Assembly (NCBI RefSeq): GCF_029945965.1
Contig: NZ_JAQSDO010000015.1
Coordinates: forward strand, 372,001-436,000
Source of the DNA: Thermomonas sp.
GTDB taxonomy: Bacteria > Pseudomonadota > Gammaproteobacteria > Xanthomonadales > Xanthomonadaceae
Direction of reading: 5' to 3'
DNA length: 64,000 bases
Shown here: positions 51,179-60,936 of the stretch, piece by piece
How the letters are laid out: every line of letters starts with the position of its first letter
How positions within the stretch are numbered: position 1 is the first letter of the stretch
Notes under the pieces: generated by a model
Databases searched by the model: none
Seen by the model: only the letters and a program-made list of their open reading frames with translations
Told to the model about the DNA's origin: nothing
Position numbers and translations under genes: made by a program

Positions 51179-52945
51179 ATGCGCATTCCCCTGTTTTTGT
51201 TCTTGCTGGTGTTGTGTGCGACCGCACGCACAGCCGAACCGTCGGACTTCGTTGGGCTGTGGGGCAACGAGACAGTGTCAGGGCCGCTGCTGCCTGGCGT
51301 GCTCACCGTGGACGGGCGACAAGCGCCTTGGCGCGCCAGCGTGGCTGGCGTGTCGGTGGTGATTGAGCGCGATGGTGATGTGGTGACTTTCTCGATGCCG
51401 GGTGGGCAAGGTCATTTCCGTGGCCGTCTCATTGGCGGCAACATCGAGGGCTTCTGGATCCAGCCGCCCGGGCAGGGGCTCGCCAGTGCCTACGCGACCC
51501 CGCTGGTCTTGCCGCACGGCGAGGGGGAAATTTGGGTGGCGCGGCTGGATCCGCTGCAGGACCGGATCACGCAGTACCTGCAGATCCAGCGCACTGGAGA
51601 GAGTTCGCTGAAAGCCTTCCTGGTCAATCCCGAGTACAACCTGGGGCGCGGCATCAGCTATGACGTGCATCTGGACGGTGACGCCATCGTGTTGACCGAT
51701 CCGAATCGCAAGGGCTGGGCCCTCAACGGACGCCTGGATGACGAGAGCGGGCAGTTGCGCATCGATTGGCAGGGCATTGGCGTGTTCCCCTTCACGCGGC
51801 GCGATCGCGACGATGCGATCGGCTATTACGCGAATACCCCTGCCGGTTCGCAGGACGTTTATCGCGTGCCTGTGCCTGCGGGCGATGGCTGGACCACCGC
51901 CTCGCTGGGCGAAGTAGGCATGCAGGTCGCGCCGATGCAGCGAATGCAGCAGCAAATCGAGTCCAGTGACACGCCCGGACCCGGCGAGCCAATGGTGCAT
52001 GGGCTGCTGGTGGCGCGGCACGGCAAGCTGGTGTTCGAAACCTATCTGCATGGTTACTCCCGCGAGCAGGCGCATGACACGCGCTCGGCCGGGAAGTCGT
52101 TCGCGTCATTGCTGGTGGGCATGGCGGTCGAACACGGCGCGGATCTCTCTGCGAAAACGCCGGTGCAATCGATGTTTCCGACAAACATGCCGCTCGAGCA
52201 CATGGACAAGGACAAGCGCGCGATCACGGTCAGCGACTTGATGGATATGAGTTCCGGGCTGGCCTGCGACGACAACGACAGCGACTCGCCGGGTGGGGAG
52301 GAGGCGATGCAACGCCAGCACGCTGAGCGTGATTGGTATCGGTACACCCTGAACCTGCCGATGGTTCAGGCACCCGGTGCCGACAAGGCGGTGTATTGCT
52401 CGGCCGGCATCAACTTGCTGGGTGGCGTGGTGCGCAATGCCACCGGTCGTCGCCTGACCGACTTGTTCCAGGACTGGATTGCCGGGCCAATGCAGATGCG
52501 CGGGTATCACATGAACCTGATGCCGGACGACGACGCCTATCTGGCCGGGGGCATCCGCATGCGTCCGCGCGACATGCTCAAACTCGGGCAGTTGTATCTC
52601 AACGGTGGTATCTGGAATGGGCAGCGCCTGGTCGCCCAGCGCTGGATCGATGCCTCCGTGGCGCGGCACGCGACATTCGGCCCAAACCACGACTACGGAT
52701 TCGCCTGGCATCTACATGCATTCCGCGTAGATGGTCATGACTATCGCAGCTACTCAGCCGAAGGCAATGGCGGACAGTTCGTGATCGTGGTGCCCGAACT
52801 GGACCTTGTCGTGGCTATCACTGCCGGCAACTACGGGCAATTTTCAGTTTGGTATCCGCTGCAGGAGCTGGTCAGCAAGTATGTGATTCCAGCTGCGCTT
52901 CAAGGTAACGTTACGGGAGACACGCCTGCTCAGACCGGCCGATAA
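51179..52945 (+). CDS. secreted beta-lactamase-fold serine hydrolase
   Basis: A 588-residue protein with a signal peptide (MRIPLFLFLLVLCATARTA). The first 270 residues form a beta-rich domain of unknown role. The rest is a class C beta-lactamase/esterase fold: SAGK with nucleophile Ser303 and Lys306, a YCSAG segment taking the place of Tyr-x-Asn near residue 405, and GNGGQFVIV in place of the KTG strand. This variant matches 6-aminohexanoate-dimer hydrolase-like esterases better than true beta-lactamases. GTGAGG precedes the ATG; a GTG one codon upstream is the alternative. Confidence 0.82.
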   Translation: MRIPLFLFLLVLCATARTAEPSDFVGLWGNETVSGPLLPGVLTVDGRQAPWRASVAGVSVVIERDGDVVTFSMPGGQGHFRGRLIGGNIEGFWIQPPGQGLASAYATPLVLPHGEGEIWVARLDPLQDRITQYLQIQRTGESSLKAFLVNPEYNLGRGISYDVHLDGDAIVLTDPNRKGWALNGRLDDESGQLRIDWQGIGVFPFTRRDRDDAIGYYANTPAGSQDVYRVPVPAGDGWTTASLGEVGMQVAPMQRMQQQIESSDTPGPGEPMVHGLLVARHGKLVFETYLHGYSREQAHDTRSAGKSFASLLVGMAVEHGADLSAKTPVQSMFPTNMPLEHMDKDKRAITVSDLMDMSSGLACDDNDSDSPGGEEAMQRQHAERDWYRYTLNLPMVQAPGADKAVYCSAGINLLGGVVRNATGRRLTDLFQDWIAGPMQMRGYHMNLMPDDDAYLAGGIRMRPRDMLKLGQLYLNGGIWNGQRLVAQRWIDASVARHATFGPNHDYGFAWHLHAFRVDGHDYRSYSAEGNGGQFVIVVPELDLVVAITAGNYGQFSVWYPLQELVSKYVIPAALQGNVTGDTPAQTGR

Positions 52946-53181
52946 ATTTGCGCTACCGCGCCACCTGGAAAGGCCTTCGAGCTGACCAGCTTGAGATGAT
53001 CGGCTTGCCCTCCTGGGCTTTCAACTTCGCGATTTCCTCCGTTAGGTCACCGCCCGCCACATAGGCCACCGCCCAGCTTTCCGCGCCGGATTGAAGCTGC
53101 CCAGTTTGGGTGTCGCCGGCTAACCAGGTCGCTCACGAAGCCGTCGAGCGACATGGACATCTTCAGGATCCACTCTCTCAT
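52930..53181 (-). pseudogene. degenerate dihydrofolate reductase-like (RibD C-terminal domain) gene
   Basis: Three pieces of one family appear in order on the minus strand. From the ATG at 53181 comes MREWILKMSMSLDGFVSD, the family N-terminus. Around 53082-52999, in another frame, comes ESWAVAYVAGGDLTEEIAKL and on to KPII. At 52995-52930, back in the first frame, comes LKLVSSKAFPGGAVAQIYRP and a stop, the family C-terminus. About 60 percent of the usual 180 residues are missing, so it is broken by at least two deletions and cannot be functional. Its 3' end overlaps the end of the serine hydrolase gene. Confidence 0.75.
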
Positions 53182-53264
53182 TGACTCCCCTCACGCTGGT
53201 TCGACCCAAGGACGGGTCACATTGATCATCCTGGAGGCGTCACTTGACCAGATGCTCTCGCGAA

Positions 53265-54332
53265 CTAGGCGTCAGCGAGTTGCCATGCGACAGGTTGGTT
53301 GGCGCGGAACGGCACGATGGCCTCAGGTCCGACTCCGATCTGCTCTGGAACGGTCCAGGTTCGTCGTTCCAGGGTGATGGTGTCGATGTTGCGTGGGAGG
53401 CGGTAAAAATCAGCGCCGTAAAAGCTGGCGAAAGCCTCCAGCTGATCCAGCGCCTCGACTTGCTCGAACGCCTCGGCATACAACTCGATCGCCGCATGCG
53501 CGGTGTAGATGCCGGCACAGCCACAGTCGGATTCCTTCGCATGCCGTGGGTGCGGCGCGCTGTCGGTGCCGAGGAAGAATTTCGGATTGCCGCCGGTGGC
53601 AGCGGCCAGCAGTGCCTGGCGGTGCTGTTCGCGCTTGAGCACCGGCAGGCAGTAATGGTGCGGGCGCAGGCCGCCGGCGAACAGTGCGTTCCGATTGAGT
53701 AGCAGATGGTGCGCGGTGATTGTCGCCGCGACGTTGCCTGGCGCCTCGGTCACGAATTGCGCGCCGGTACTTGTCGTGATGTGTTCCAGCACCATGCGCA
53801 GTCCCGGGAATTCCCGCACCAGCCGCTCGAGATGGCGCTCGATGAACACCGCCTCGCGGTCGAAGACGTCGATCGTGGCGTCAGTGACCTCGCCATGGAT
53901 CAGCAAGGGCACATCGTGTATTTCCATCGCAGCGAGCACACCAGATATTCGCTTCAAGTCAGTCACGCCGTTTTCGGAATTCGTGGTTGCGCCGGCCGGG
54001 TAGTACTTGAGCGCATGCACGAACCCGCTCGCCTTGGCACGGGCGATCTCCGCCGGTGACGTGGAATCGGTGAGATACAGCGTCATCAGCGGGTCGAAGC
54101 GCAAGCCGGGTGGGACGGCCGCCTGGATCCGCTCGCGGTAGGCTCGCGCCTGCTCGACAGTCGTCACCGGCGGTTGCAGATTGGGCATGATGATCGCGCG
54201 TGCGAATCGGCGTGCCGTGTCGGGCAGCACCGAGGCCAGCACCTTCCCATCACGCAGGTGCAGATGCCAGTCATCAGGGTGGATCAGGACGAGCCGGCTA
54301 GCACCAGCCGCATTGCCGGCGGGGGACGTCAT
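53265..54332 (-). CDS. pyrC: dihydroorotase (class II, PyrC type)
   Basis: A 355-residue zinc enzyme closing carbamoyl aspartate to dihydroorotate in pyrimidine synthesis. Metal-binding HLHLRDG lies near residue 22, the carbamylated Lys is in [13 protein letters not shown], further ligands in LIHGEV and EHITT, and the catalytic Asp in FLGTDSAPH. Length and motifs match E. coli PyrC rather than the PyrB-associated class. The start ATG 54332 overlaps the stop of the upstream SOUL gene by 4 bp; an open extension to 54389 lies inside that gene. Confidence 0.93.
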   Translation of the reverse strand: MTSPAGNAAGASRLVLIHPDDWHLHLRDGKVLASVLPDTARRFARAIIMPNLQPPVTTVEQARAYRERIQAAVPPGLRFDPLMTLYLTDSTSPAEIARAKASGFVHALKYYPAGATTNSENGVTDLKRISGVLAAMEIHDVPLLIHGEVTDATIDVFDREAVFIERHLERLVREFPGLRMVLEHITTSTGAQFVTEAPGNVAATITAHHLLLNRNALFAGGLRPHHYCLPVLKREQHRQALLAAATGGNPKFFLGTDSAPHPRHAKESDCGCAGIYTAHAAIELYAEAFEQVEALDQLEAFASFYGADFYRLPRNIDTITLERRTWTVPEQIGVGPEAIVPFRANQPVAWQLADA

Positions 54333-54955
54333 GGACCACCATCTACCGGGATCATCACTTCGTTTCGCCGCATGAACCAAAGCGTCCAAGGCGGGTTGTA
54401 CTGGGCAAGCGACACGTTGCCGATCGCGCGAAAATGATGCGTCCTTGTCAACGCGACCAACTCTTCGGATTTCGCGTTGACGTCGCTTTGGCGGGCAAGC
54501 CCGGAAAACCGGAGCACGGCGAAACGCTCCGGAGACAAACGTCGCAAATGAACCTTCGGATCGTTGGGCTCGGGAAGCGAGTCCAGGGTGTAGCCGCGCG
54601 GCATGGTGAAACGCACGGTCCAGGTTCCGGCGTTCTGTGTCTGGGTGACGGGTGCGGTCATTGCGATCTTTTCGCTCGTCGGCTCTTGCGCCACCGGCGA
54701 CGTCATGGCAATGCTTTGACGGCGCTTGTTGCCGCCGAAGATGTAGCCGGCGAGCATGCGAAAGCCTTTGTTGGCGGCTTCCTTTTGCTCGCCGGTGACG
54801 GTCACCTCGGCGACAACAAGGGCAGGGTAGTCACGCACCTCAAAATTGCCGTCTTTCACGACGGTCTTGAATGCAGGTTCCTCAACGGCCATTGCTGGAC
54901 TCCCAAACAGTGAAAACATCAGGACTGCGGTCAAGAGAATGCGTTTTCGGATCAT
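54329..54955 (-). CDS. SOUL family heme-binding protein, exported
   Basis: A 208-residue protein with a signal peptide ([23 protein letters not shown]) and a SOUL/HBP domain: [14 protein letters not shown]-like [36 protein letters not shown] and IAMTAPV repeats, and [15 protein letters not shown] proteins bind heme or tetrapyrroles; bacterial roles are poorly known. An ATG four codons upstream (54967) is possible, but the signal peptide fits the start at 54955 with GGGA in front. It overlaps pyrC by 4 bp, so the two are co-translated. Confidence 0.85.
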   Translation of the reverse strand: MIRKRILLTAVLMFSLFGSPAMAVEEPAFKTVVKDGNFEVRDYPALVVAEVTVTGEQKEAANKGFRMLAGYIFGGNKRRQSIAMTSPVAQEPTSEKIAMTAPVTQTQNAGTWTVRFTMPRGYTLDSLPEPNDPKVHLRRLSPERFAVLRFSGLARQSDVNAKSEELVALTRTHHFRAIGNVSLAQYNPPWTLWFMRRNEVMIPVDGGP

Positions 54956-54983
54956 TTGAATTCCCATGTGTGCGTCGAAGGGC

Positions 54984-55010
54984 CGACCGATCCCGTTCAG
55001 AGATCGGTCG
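54984..55010. repeat. 9-bp perfect inverted repeat upstream of the SOUL gene
   Basis: CGACCGATC (54984-54992) and GATCGGTCG (55002-55010) with a nine-base spacer, just upstream of the SOUL-pyrC operon. It may be a regulator site or an mRNA leader hairpin. There is no T run. Confidence 0.45.
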
Positions 55011-55074
55011 CGCCGAGGCTCAGGACAATGCAGGCATTCTCCGCGTTCGTCATTAATTCGTCTTCACATTGGTC

Positions 55075-55192
55075 CGGCTGTGCACGCACATGGAACCGGA
55101 TTATCACCAGTTGGAGTTCGATTTGCGCCTGTATCTGACGCATCTTGATTTGGCCCTGGGCTGAGGCTAACTGGTGTGTTGTGGGAAGTTTG
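55075..55192 (+). pseudogene. duplicated 3' end of the YgjP-like gene
   Basis: Codons RLCTHMEPDYHQLEFD then LRLYLTHLDLALG and a stop at 55162-55164 copy the last 29 codons of the YgjP-like gene (50793-50879) with only a few substitutions, and similarity continues into the shared GTTGTGGGAA beyond the stop. Nothing resembling the first 142 codons, including the HELAH site, is present. It is a truncated relic of a 4.3-kb distant paralogue. Confidence 0.8.
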
Positions 55193-55263
55193 CTATGTGA
55201 TGCAGCAAGAGGGTGGGGCAAAGGTCGGGGGGAACGGCGGCGTTCGACCCGTTGCGACCATCC

Positions 55264-57165
55264 CTAGATCTCCACCGGCGCGCCCAGCTCGACCTGGCGG
55301 GCGGCAGGGATGCGGAAGAAGTCGCTGGCGGGTGCGGCGTTGCGGTGCAGGAAGGCAAACAGTTTGTCGCGCCACATCGGCATGCCGTGGCGTGGGCGTG
55401 CAACCAGCGATTCGCGACTGGTGAAATAGGTCGTGTCCATCGGGTCAAAACAGGCGTGGCCGTGGTCTGCCGCAGCCATCAACGCCTGCGGGATGTCGGG
55501 CGATTCCATGAAACCGTAGCGCAGGTTTGCGCGATGGAAGCCATCGGCGATGCGTTGCATGGACAACCGTTCCTGCAGGGACACGAAAGGTACGGGCAAG
55601 GTTTCAACGGTGAGCAGGACGTTGCGCTCATGCAGGACCTTGTTGTGCTTGAGGTTATGCATCAACGCCTTCGGCGCGAGGTTGGGTTGAGAGGCCAGGA
55701 ACACTGCGGTGCCGGGTACGCGTACGGGTGGCGCAAGCATCAATGACTGCACGAAGCTGTCCAGCTGGATGCCGTCAGCATGCAGTTGTGCACGCAGCAG
55801 TTCGCGCCCGCGCCGCCACGTGCGCAATACGGTGAACACCAGTACGCCAAGCAACAGCGGGAACCACGCGCCGTCCATGAACTTCACCAGGTTGGCGCCA
55901 AGGAAGGCGACATCGACCAACACGAACAGTGCTGCCAGCGGCCAGAACAGGCCTGCGGGCAGCGGCGAGCTGCGACGCATCGCCACGATCAGCAGAATGC
56001 TGGTCGCCAGCATGGTGCCGGTCACCGAGACGCCGTACGCGGTGGCCAGCGCAGTGGAACTGCCGAAGCCGATCACGGTGAGGATGGTGCCGATCATCAG
56101 CAGCCAGTTGATCGTGGGCATGTAGATCTGGCCGATGGCCAGGCGCGAGGTGTGGCGGATCGCCATGCGCGGCAGATAGCCGAGCTGGATCGCCTGGCGA
56201 GCGACGGAAAAACCGCCGCTGATCACGGCTTGCGAGGCAATAATCGTGGCAGCAGTGGCCAGCCCGATCATCGGATACAAGGCCCACTGCGGCAGGCCGA
56301 GGTAAAAGGGATTTTCCACCGCGCGTGGGTTTGCCAATATCAGTGCACCCTGGCCGAAATAATTGATGGTCAGTGCGGGCAGCGCGACGAACGTCCAGCC
56401 AACCTGGATCGCACGCCGGCCGAAGTGGCCCATGTCCGCGTACAGCGCTTCGCCGCCGGTGACCGCCAGCACCACCGCTCCGAGGATGAAGAACCCGTGG
56501 CTGCCATGGGTGGCAAAGAAGCGCGCGGCCCAGATTGGATTGAGCGCAGCGAGTACCTCCGGGTTTCGCGCGATGTTGTCGATCCCGATCGTCGCCAATG
56601 CCACGAACCACACCACGATCACCGGGCCGAAGACCTTGCCGACGCGGTCGGTGCCGAAACGCTGGGTACCGAACAGCACCAGCAGCACGAGGATGGTCAC
56701 CGGCAGCACGAAGCGCGCCAGCGCGGGCGTGGCCACTTCCAGGCCTTCGACCGCGGACAGGACCGACATGGCCGGCGTCAGCACGCCGTCGCCGAAGAAC
56801 AGTGCGGCACCGAACACGCCCAGCAGGCCGGCCGCATAGAACATCCTCGATCCTGGCGACAGGCTGCGCTGCGCGAGCGCGGTCAGCGCCATGATCCCGC
56901 CCTCGCCCTCGTTGTCGGCGCGCATGATCACCAGCACGTACTTGATGGTGATCACCACCATCAGCGACCAGAACACCAGCGACAGCACCCCGAGCACGCT
57001 GGGCATGTCGGGCACCAGGCCGTAGTGCGGCGAGAACGCCTCCTTGATCGTGTACAGCGGGCTGGTGCCGATGTCGCCAAACACCACCCCTATGGCGCCT
57101 AGCACCATGGTGGCGAAGCGTCCTTGCGGGTGCGCCTGCGGAAGTTGCTTAGTCGAAGTGGACAT
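55264..57165 (-). CDS. kup: low-affinity potassium transporter Kup (Trk/KUP family)
   Basis: A 633-residue K+:H+ symporter of the inner membrane with twelve helices and a cytoplasmic C-terminal domain after about residue 450. Conserved: [20 protein letters not shown], the [12 protein letters not shown] loop, [19 protein letters not shown] and [13 protein letters not shown]. The frame is open to 57480 but homology starts at MSTSTKQLP; the ribosome binding site is weak. It is divergent from a KdpD/KdpE-like pair, which suggests that the pair controls kup in place of an absent kdpFABC. Confidence 0.93.
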   Translation of the reverse strand: MSTSTKQLPQAHPQGRFATMVLGAIGVVFGDIGTSPLYTIKEAFSPHYGLVPDMPSVLGVLSLVFWSLMVVITIKYVLVIMRADNEGEGGIMALTALAQRSLSPGSRMFYAAGLLGVFGAALFFGDGVLTPAMSVLSAVEGLEVATPALARFVLPVTILVLLVLFGTQRFGTDRVGKVFGPVIVVWFVALATIGIDNIARNPEVLAALNPIWAARFFATHGSHGFFILGAVVLAVTGGEALYADMGHFGRRAIQVGWTFVALPALTINYFGQGALILANPRAVENPFYLGLPQWALYPMIGLATAATIIASQAVISGGFSVARQAIQLGYLPRMAIRHTSRLAIGQIYMPTINWLLMIGTILTVIGFGSSTALATAYGVSVTGTMLATSILLIVAMRRSSPLPAGLFWPLAALFVLVDVAFLGANLVKFMDGAWFPLLLGVLVFTVLRTWRRGRELLRAQLHADGIQLDSFVQSLMLAPPVRVPGTAVFLASQPNLAPKALMHNLKHNKVLHERNVLLTVETLPVPFVSLQERLSMQRIADGFHRANLRYGFMESPDIPQALMAAADHGHACFDPMDTTYFTSRESLVARPRHGMPMWRDKLFAFLHRNAAPASDFFRIPAARQVELGAPVEI

Positions 57166-57320
57166 GGGATGGGATGCATGGAAGTCAGCCTGCACTGTCC
57201 GCTCCAAAGGCGTAAAGCCGGAAGCCACCATCCCTGCGCATCTCGTAAAGTCACCGTAAATTCTTCGGGACTTGCTCGCCCGCGGAGCCTCCCGGCATCG
57301 CCAGCACGCCCCGCACCGGC

Positions 57321-57326
57321 GACAAT
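57321..57326 (+). promoter_or_regulatory. possible -10 box for the KdpD-like gene
   Basis: GACAAT then six C residues then ATG 57333. No Shine-Dalgarno and no -35 match. Confidence 0.4.
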
Positions 57327-57332
57327 CCCCCC

Positions 57333-58802
57333 ATGTTGCCGAAGCCCGATGCCATGCCCGTTCGCCTGGGGCGAGACCGTTCGCCGGTCGCGGCGTATGC
57401 GCTGGCGCTGGCGGCTTCGGCCGTGGCGGTGGCCGTTGCCGCGCTCGCGCAACGTTTCCTTGGCCTGCGTGACCTGTCACTGGTGTTCATGCTGGCGGTG
57501 GTGCTGGTCGCGGCACGCACCGACACCGGCCCTGCCACGTTGGCCGCTTTGCTGTCCTTCCTCGGCTACAATTTTTTCTTCATCGAGCCGCGCTACAGCT
57601 TGTACATCGAGGCCAACCATGGGCTCGTCACGGTGTTGTTGTTCCTGGCGGCGGCGATCATCGCGGGCCGCATGGCCGCCCGTTTGTCTCGTCAGCTTGA
57701 TGCGTTGCAGGGAGCAAAGCGCCACGCGGAAGCGCGGCAAGCGCTCTCGCAACGGCTGGCACTGGCAGGAGATGAGGACGCGGTGCTCGAAGCCGCGCGG
57801 AATGCGTTCGCGGATGCGCTGGATGCGCAGGTCTGGAGCCAGCTGGCAGATCCACGCACCACATCGCATGGCCATGCGGGGTATCGCACCGTCGAGGACC
57901 AAGGCTGGTGGTTCCTGCCGTTGAACGGGCCCGAAGGCCAACTCGGCACGCTGGGACTGAGATTGGCTGAAGGTGCACCGCCCTTGGCCGAAACCGATCG
58001 CGAAACCGCCCGCGCGATGGCCGCGGATGTCGTCCAGGCGCTATTGCGCACGCGTTTGGCGGCTGCATTGGCGGACGAGCGCATCGCGCGCGAGGCAGAA
58101 CGCACCCGCAGCGCGCTGCTGGCCTCGGTCTCGCACGACCTGCGCACGCCGTTGGCCTCGATCATCGGAGCAGCAGAGAGTCTGGAATGCTTCGGCGACG
58201 CGCTGCCCGCGGAGGAGCGCGCAGCACTGCTGGAAACCGTGCGCGAGGAAGGCCAACGCCTCGACCGCTACATCCAGAACCTGCTGGACATGACCAGGCT
58301 CGGCCATGGTTCGATGGCCCTGAATGTAGACTGGAATGGCATCGACGAATTGATTGGCTCGGCAGTTGAACGCCTGCAGCGCACGCGTCCCGATGCGAGA
58401 ATCGAAGTTTCACTGCCGGCAAACCTTGCACCCGTGCGCTTGCACGGTGCGCTGGTCGAGCAGGCGATCTACAACCTGCTGGACAATGCAACCAAGTTCG
58501 CGGGCATGTCGCATCCGATCCGCATCGAGGTCTTGCAGTCGACAGAGGCGGTCGACGTGCGCGTTTCGGATTCAGGCCCCGGCATTCCGGCGGATCGCCG
58601 CACGCGGGTGTTCGAAATGTTCGACACCGACGGCGGCGGCGATCGCAAGGCGCGCGGCACGGGCCTGGGTTTGGCAATCTGCAAGGCGATCATGGAGGCC
58701 CACGGCGGGCACGTCGAAGTCGAAGATGTGCCAGTGGGGGCGTGCCTGCACCTGCGCTTGCCAACACCGCTTGCCAAAACAGGGATAGGGGACGAGGCAT
58801 GA
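57333..58802 (+). CDS. KdpD-like sensor histidine kinase lacking the N-terminal KdpD and Usp domains
   Basis: A 489-residue kinase that starts directly with the four-helix DUF4118 membrane region of KdpD (about 17-115, [17 protein letters not shown]), followed by a GAF-like region, HisKA with His268 in [11 protein letters not shown] and HATPase ([28 protein letters not shown]). Full KdpD is about 900 residues, with ATP-binding KdpD and Usp domains in front; both are missing and no frame upstream encodes them. Its stop overlaps the KdpE-like gene by 4 bp. Confidence 0.87.
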   Translation: MLPKPDAMPVRLGRDRSPVAAYALALAASAVAVAVAALAQRFLGLRDLSLVFMLAVVLVAARTDTGPATLAALLSFLGYNFFFIEPRYSLYIEANHGLVTVLLFLAAAIIAGRMAARLSRQLDALQGAKRHAEARQALSQRLALAGDEDAVLEAARNAFADALDAQVWSQLADPRTTSHGHAGYRTVEDQGWWFLPLNGPEGQLGTLGLRLAEGAPPLAETDRETARAMAADVVQALLRTRLAAALADERIAREAERTRSALLASVSHDLRTPLASIIGAAESLECFGDALPAEERAALLETVREEGQRLDRYIQNLLDMTRLGHGSMALNVDWNGIDELIGSAVERLQRTRPDARIEVSLPANLAPVRLHGALVEQAIYNLLDNATKFAGMSHPIRIEVLQSTEAVDVRVSDSGPGIPADRRTRVFEMFDTDGGGDRKARGTGLGLAICKAIMEAHGGHVEVEDVPVGACLHLRLPTPLAKTGIGDEA

Positions 58803-59491
58803 AAGCCGCGCCGCATGTATTGATCGTGGATGATGAGCCCCAGATCCGGCGCTTCCTGGACATTGGCTATCGTGCGCAGGGCTACCGGGTGGCGTTGGCC
58901 GCGAATGCGTCCGAGGCGCTTGCCGTGCTGGCACAAGGCGACATCGACCTGGTAGTGCTCGACCTGGGTTTGCCCGACCGTGACGGCAGCGACCTGTTGC
59001 GCGAGCTGCGTGGATGGTCGGATGTGCCCGTCATCGTGCTTACCGCGCGCTTCGCCGAAGAACAGAAAGTCGCGCTGCTGGATGCGGGGGCGAACGATTA
59101 CGTCACCAAGCCGTTCGGGGTCAAGGAACTGCTGGCGCGTAGTCGCGGCCTGCTGCGCGTGCACGCTGTGGCCAACACTGGGCCTGTGCTACCGGTATAT
59201 GACGACGGCCACTTGCGGGTGGATCTTGTGCGGCGCGAGGTCGCGCTCGATGGCGCTTCGCTCGATCTCAGTCGCAAGGAATATGCATTGTTGGCGCTGT
59301 TGCTGACGCACGCCGGGCGGGTAGTGACTCAGCCGCAACTGCTGCGCGAGATATGGGGCCCGACCCATGAACGCGATACCCATTACTTGCGCATCCTGGT
59401 CGGCAAGCTGCGGCAGAAGCTGGGCGACGACGCGGCGCATCCGCGCTGGATACTCACCGAAGCCGGGGTTGGTTTGCGGTTTCGCGCTTGA
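58799..59491 (+). CDS. KdpE-like OmpR-family response regulator
   Basis: A 230-residue regulator. The receiver has Asp11/Asp12, phosphoacceptor Asp55 in VVLDLGLPDRDG and Lys104 in YVTKPFG; the C-terminal winged helix shows LSRKEYALLALLLTHAGRVVTQ and ERDTHYLRILVGKLRQKL, followed by ILTEAGVGLRF, all KdpE-typical. Operonic with the sensor. No kdpFABC genes occur in the window, so the most obvious nearby target is the divergent kup gene. Confidence 0.9.
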   Translation: MKAAPHVLIVDDEPQIRRFLDIGYRAQGYRVALAANASEALAVLAQGDIDLVVLDLGLPDRDGSDLLRELRGWSDVPVIVLTARFAEEQKVALLDAGANDYVTKPFGVKELLARSRGLLRVHAVANTGPVLPVYDDGHLRVDLVRREVALDGASLDLSRKEYALLALLLTHAGRVVTQPQLLREIWGPTHERDTHYLRILVGKLRQKLGDDAAHPRWILTEAGVGLRFRA

Positions 59492-59524
59492 AGCCTGCAA
59501 ATCACTGATCTGATTGATTCGAGG

Positions 59525-59589
59525 GTGGCCGCTTCTGGCCGTTTACTGCCCTTTGCAGCGAGCGGCCGGTTACGACCCGAAGCGGCCAC
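59525..59589. repeat. 65-bp stem-loop repeat between convergent genes
   Basis: GTGGCCGCTTC (59525-59535) and GAAGCGGCCAC (59579-59589) are an 11-bp perfect inverted repeat; inner GGCCG/CGGCC segments extend the fold. The element sits between the KdpE-like gene and arsB, which converge. The 13-base CCGCTTCTGGCCG recurs at 62638-62651 and a TTCGACCCGAAGC relative occurs at 47151-47163, so it belongs to a dispersed family. It may act as a bidirectional transcription barrier. Confidence 0.6.
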
Positions 59590-59643
59590 TCGTCAGATGG
59601 TCATTTGGCTGTGGTGGGCCACGTCACCAGAATGTTTCCGCAC

Positions 59644-60933
59644 TTACCACGTGAGACTCAGCCTCAGCGCGAGGGCTGCCAAGGTGACAAGCAGTACGGG
59701 AAGCGTCAGGACGACGCCGACCTTGAAGTAGTAACCCCAGGTAATCTTGATGTTCTTGCGTGCCAGTACATGTAGCCAGAGCAGTGTGGCCAAGCTCCCG
59801 ATCGGCGTGAATTTCGGCCCGAGGTCGCTGCCAATGACGTTGGCGTAGATCATTGCCTCTCGCACCGCACCCTCGGCGTGGCTGGCGTCGATGGAGAGTG
59901 CGCCGACCAGCACCGTCGGCATGTTGTTCATGATCGAGGACAGGAAAGCGATCAGCAGGCCGGTCCCGAATGTCGCACCCCACACGCCGTATCCGGCAAA
60001 AAAATCCAGCAGCTTCGCCAGGTACTCGCTCAGCCCCTGGTTGCGTAGGCCGTAGACCACCAGGTACATGCCGAGCGAGAACACGACGACCTGCCATGGC
60101 GCTTCCTTGAGCACTTTGCGGATCGATATTCGATGCCCATGTGCCGCCACGCCGAGCAGGATTAGTGCGCCGGTTGCAGCCACTGCGCTGATAGGGATGC
60201 CGATTCGACTCAATCCGAAAAATCCCACCAAGAGCAATACCAGCACTGCCCAACCGGCATTGAAGGTCGTGTTGTCCACGATCGCCGAGCGCGGATGCTT
60301 CAACTCCGCGGTTTCATAGCTGGCGGGAATATCGCGGCGGAAGAACCACATCAGCATGCCCAATGACGCAGCAACGGAAACAACATTGACCGGTGCCATG
60401 ATGGATGCGTACCGCGCGAAGTCGATGTGGAAGTAATTGGCTGAAACGATATTGACCAGGTTGGAAACGACCAATGGAAGGCTGGCCGTATCGGCGATGA
60501 AACCTGCTGCCATCACGAAGGCAAGTGTTGCCGCGGGACTGACCCGCAATGCCAGCAGCAAGGCAATAACAATGGGCGTCAGGATCAATGCTGCCCCGTC
60601 ATTGGCGAACAGCGTCGCAGTCGCCGCGCCCAGCAGTACCAGGAAGGCAAATAACCTGCGCCCGCTGCCTTTACCCCAACGCGCCACATACAGCGCAGCC
60701 CATTCGAAAAATCCGGCTTCATCAAGCAATAGACTGATGATGATCAACGCAATGAACGTAAACGTAGCGTTCCAGACAAAGCCCCACACCGTCGGAATAT
60801 CGGCCAGATGCACGACACCTGTTGCCAGCGCCAGCGCCGCGCCGAACATGGCGCTCCAACCAACCCCAAGGCCTCTGGGCTGCCAGATGACCAACACCAT
60901 CGTGGCAACGAAGATCAGAAGTGCCGTCAGCAT
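59644..60933 (-). CDS. arsB: arsenite efflux membrane protein ArsB
   Basis: A 429-residue inner-membrane protein with about twelve helices, the exact length of E. coli ArsB. Conserved: [55 protein letters not shown] and [20 protein letters not shown]. It exports As(III) or Sb(III), driven by the proton gradient or by an ArsA ATPase; no arsA is present here. It starts three bases after arsC. Confidence 0.95.
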   Translation of the reverse strand: MLTALLIFVATMVLVIWQPRGLGVGWSAMFGAALALATGVVHLADIPTVWGFVWNATFTFIALIIISLLLDEAGFFEWAALYVARWGKGSGRRLFAFLVLLGAATATLFANDGAALILTPIVIALLLALRVSPAATLAFVMAAGFIADTASLPLVVSNLVNIVSANYFHIDFARYASIMAPVNVVSVAASLGMLMWFFRRDIPASYETAELKHPRSAIVDNTTFNAGWAVLVLLLVGFFGLSRIGIPISAVAATGALILLGVAAHGHRISIRKVLKEAPWQVVVFSLGMYLVVYGLRNQGLSEYLAKLLDFFAGYGVWGATFGTGLLIAFLSSIMNNMPTVLVGALSIDASHAEGAVREAMIYANVIGSDLGPKFTPIGSLATLLWLHVLARKNIKITWGYYFKVGVVLTLPVLLVTLAALALRLSLTW

Positions 60934-60936
60934 GGA

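Noticed and set aside
51179-52945. Annotation of the serine hydrolase as a true class C beta-lactamase
   Set aside because: The Tyr-x-Asn and KTG motifs are not intact and the long N-terminal domain is atypical, so only the fold is claimed.
55780-57102. 440-codon plus-strand frame opposite kup
   Set aside because: Very rich in His, Gln and Arg, no homology seen, and fully antisense to the clear Kup sequence.
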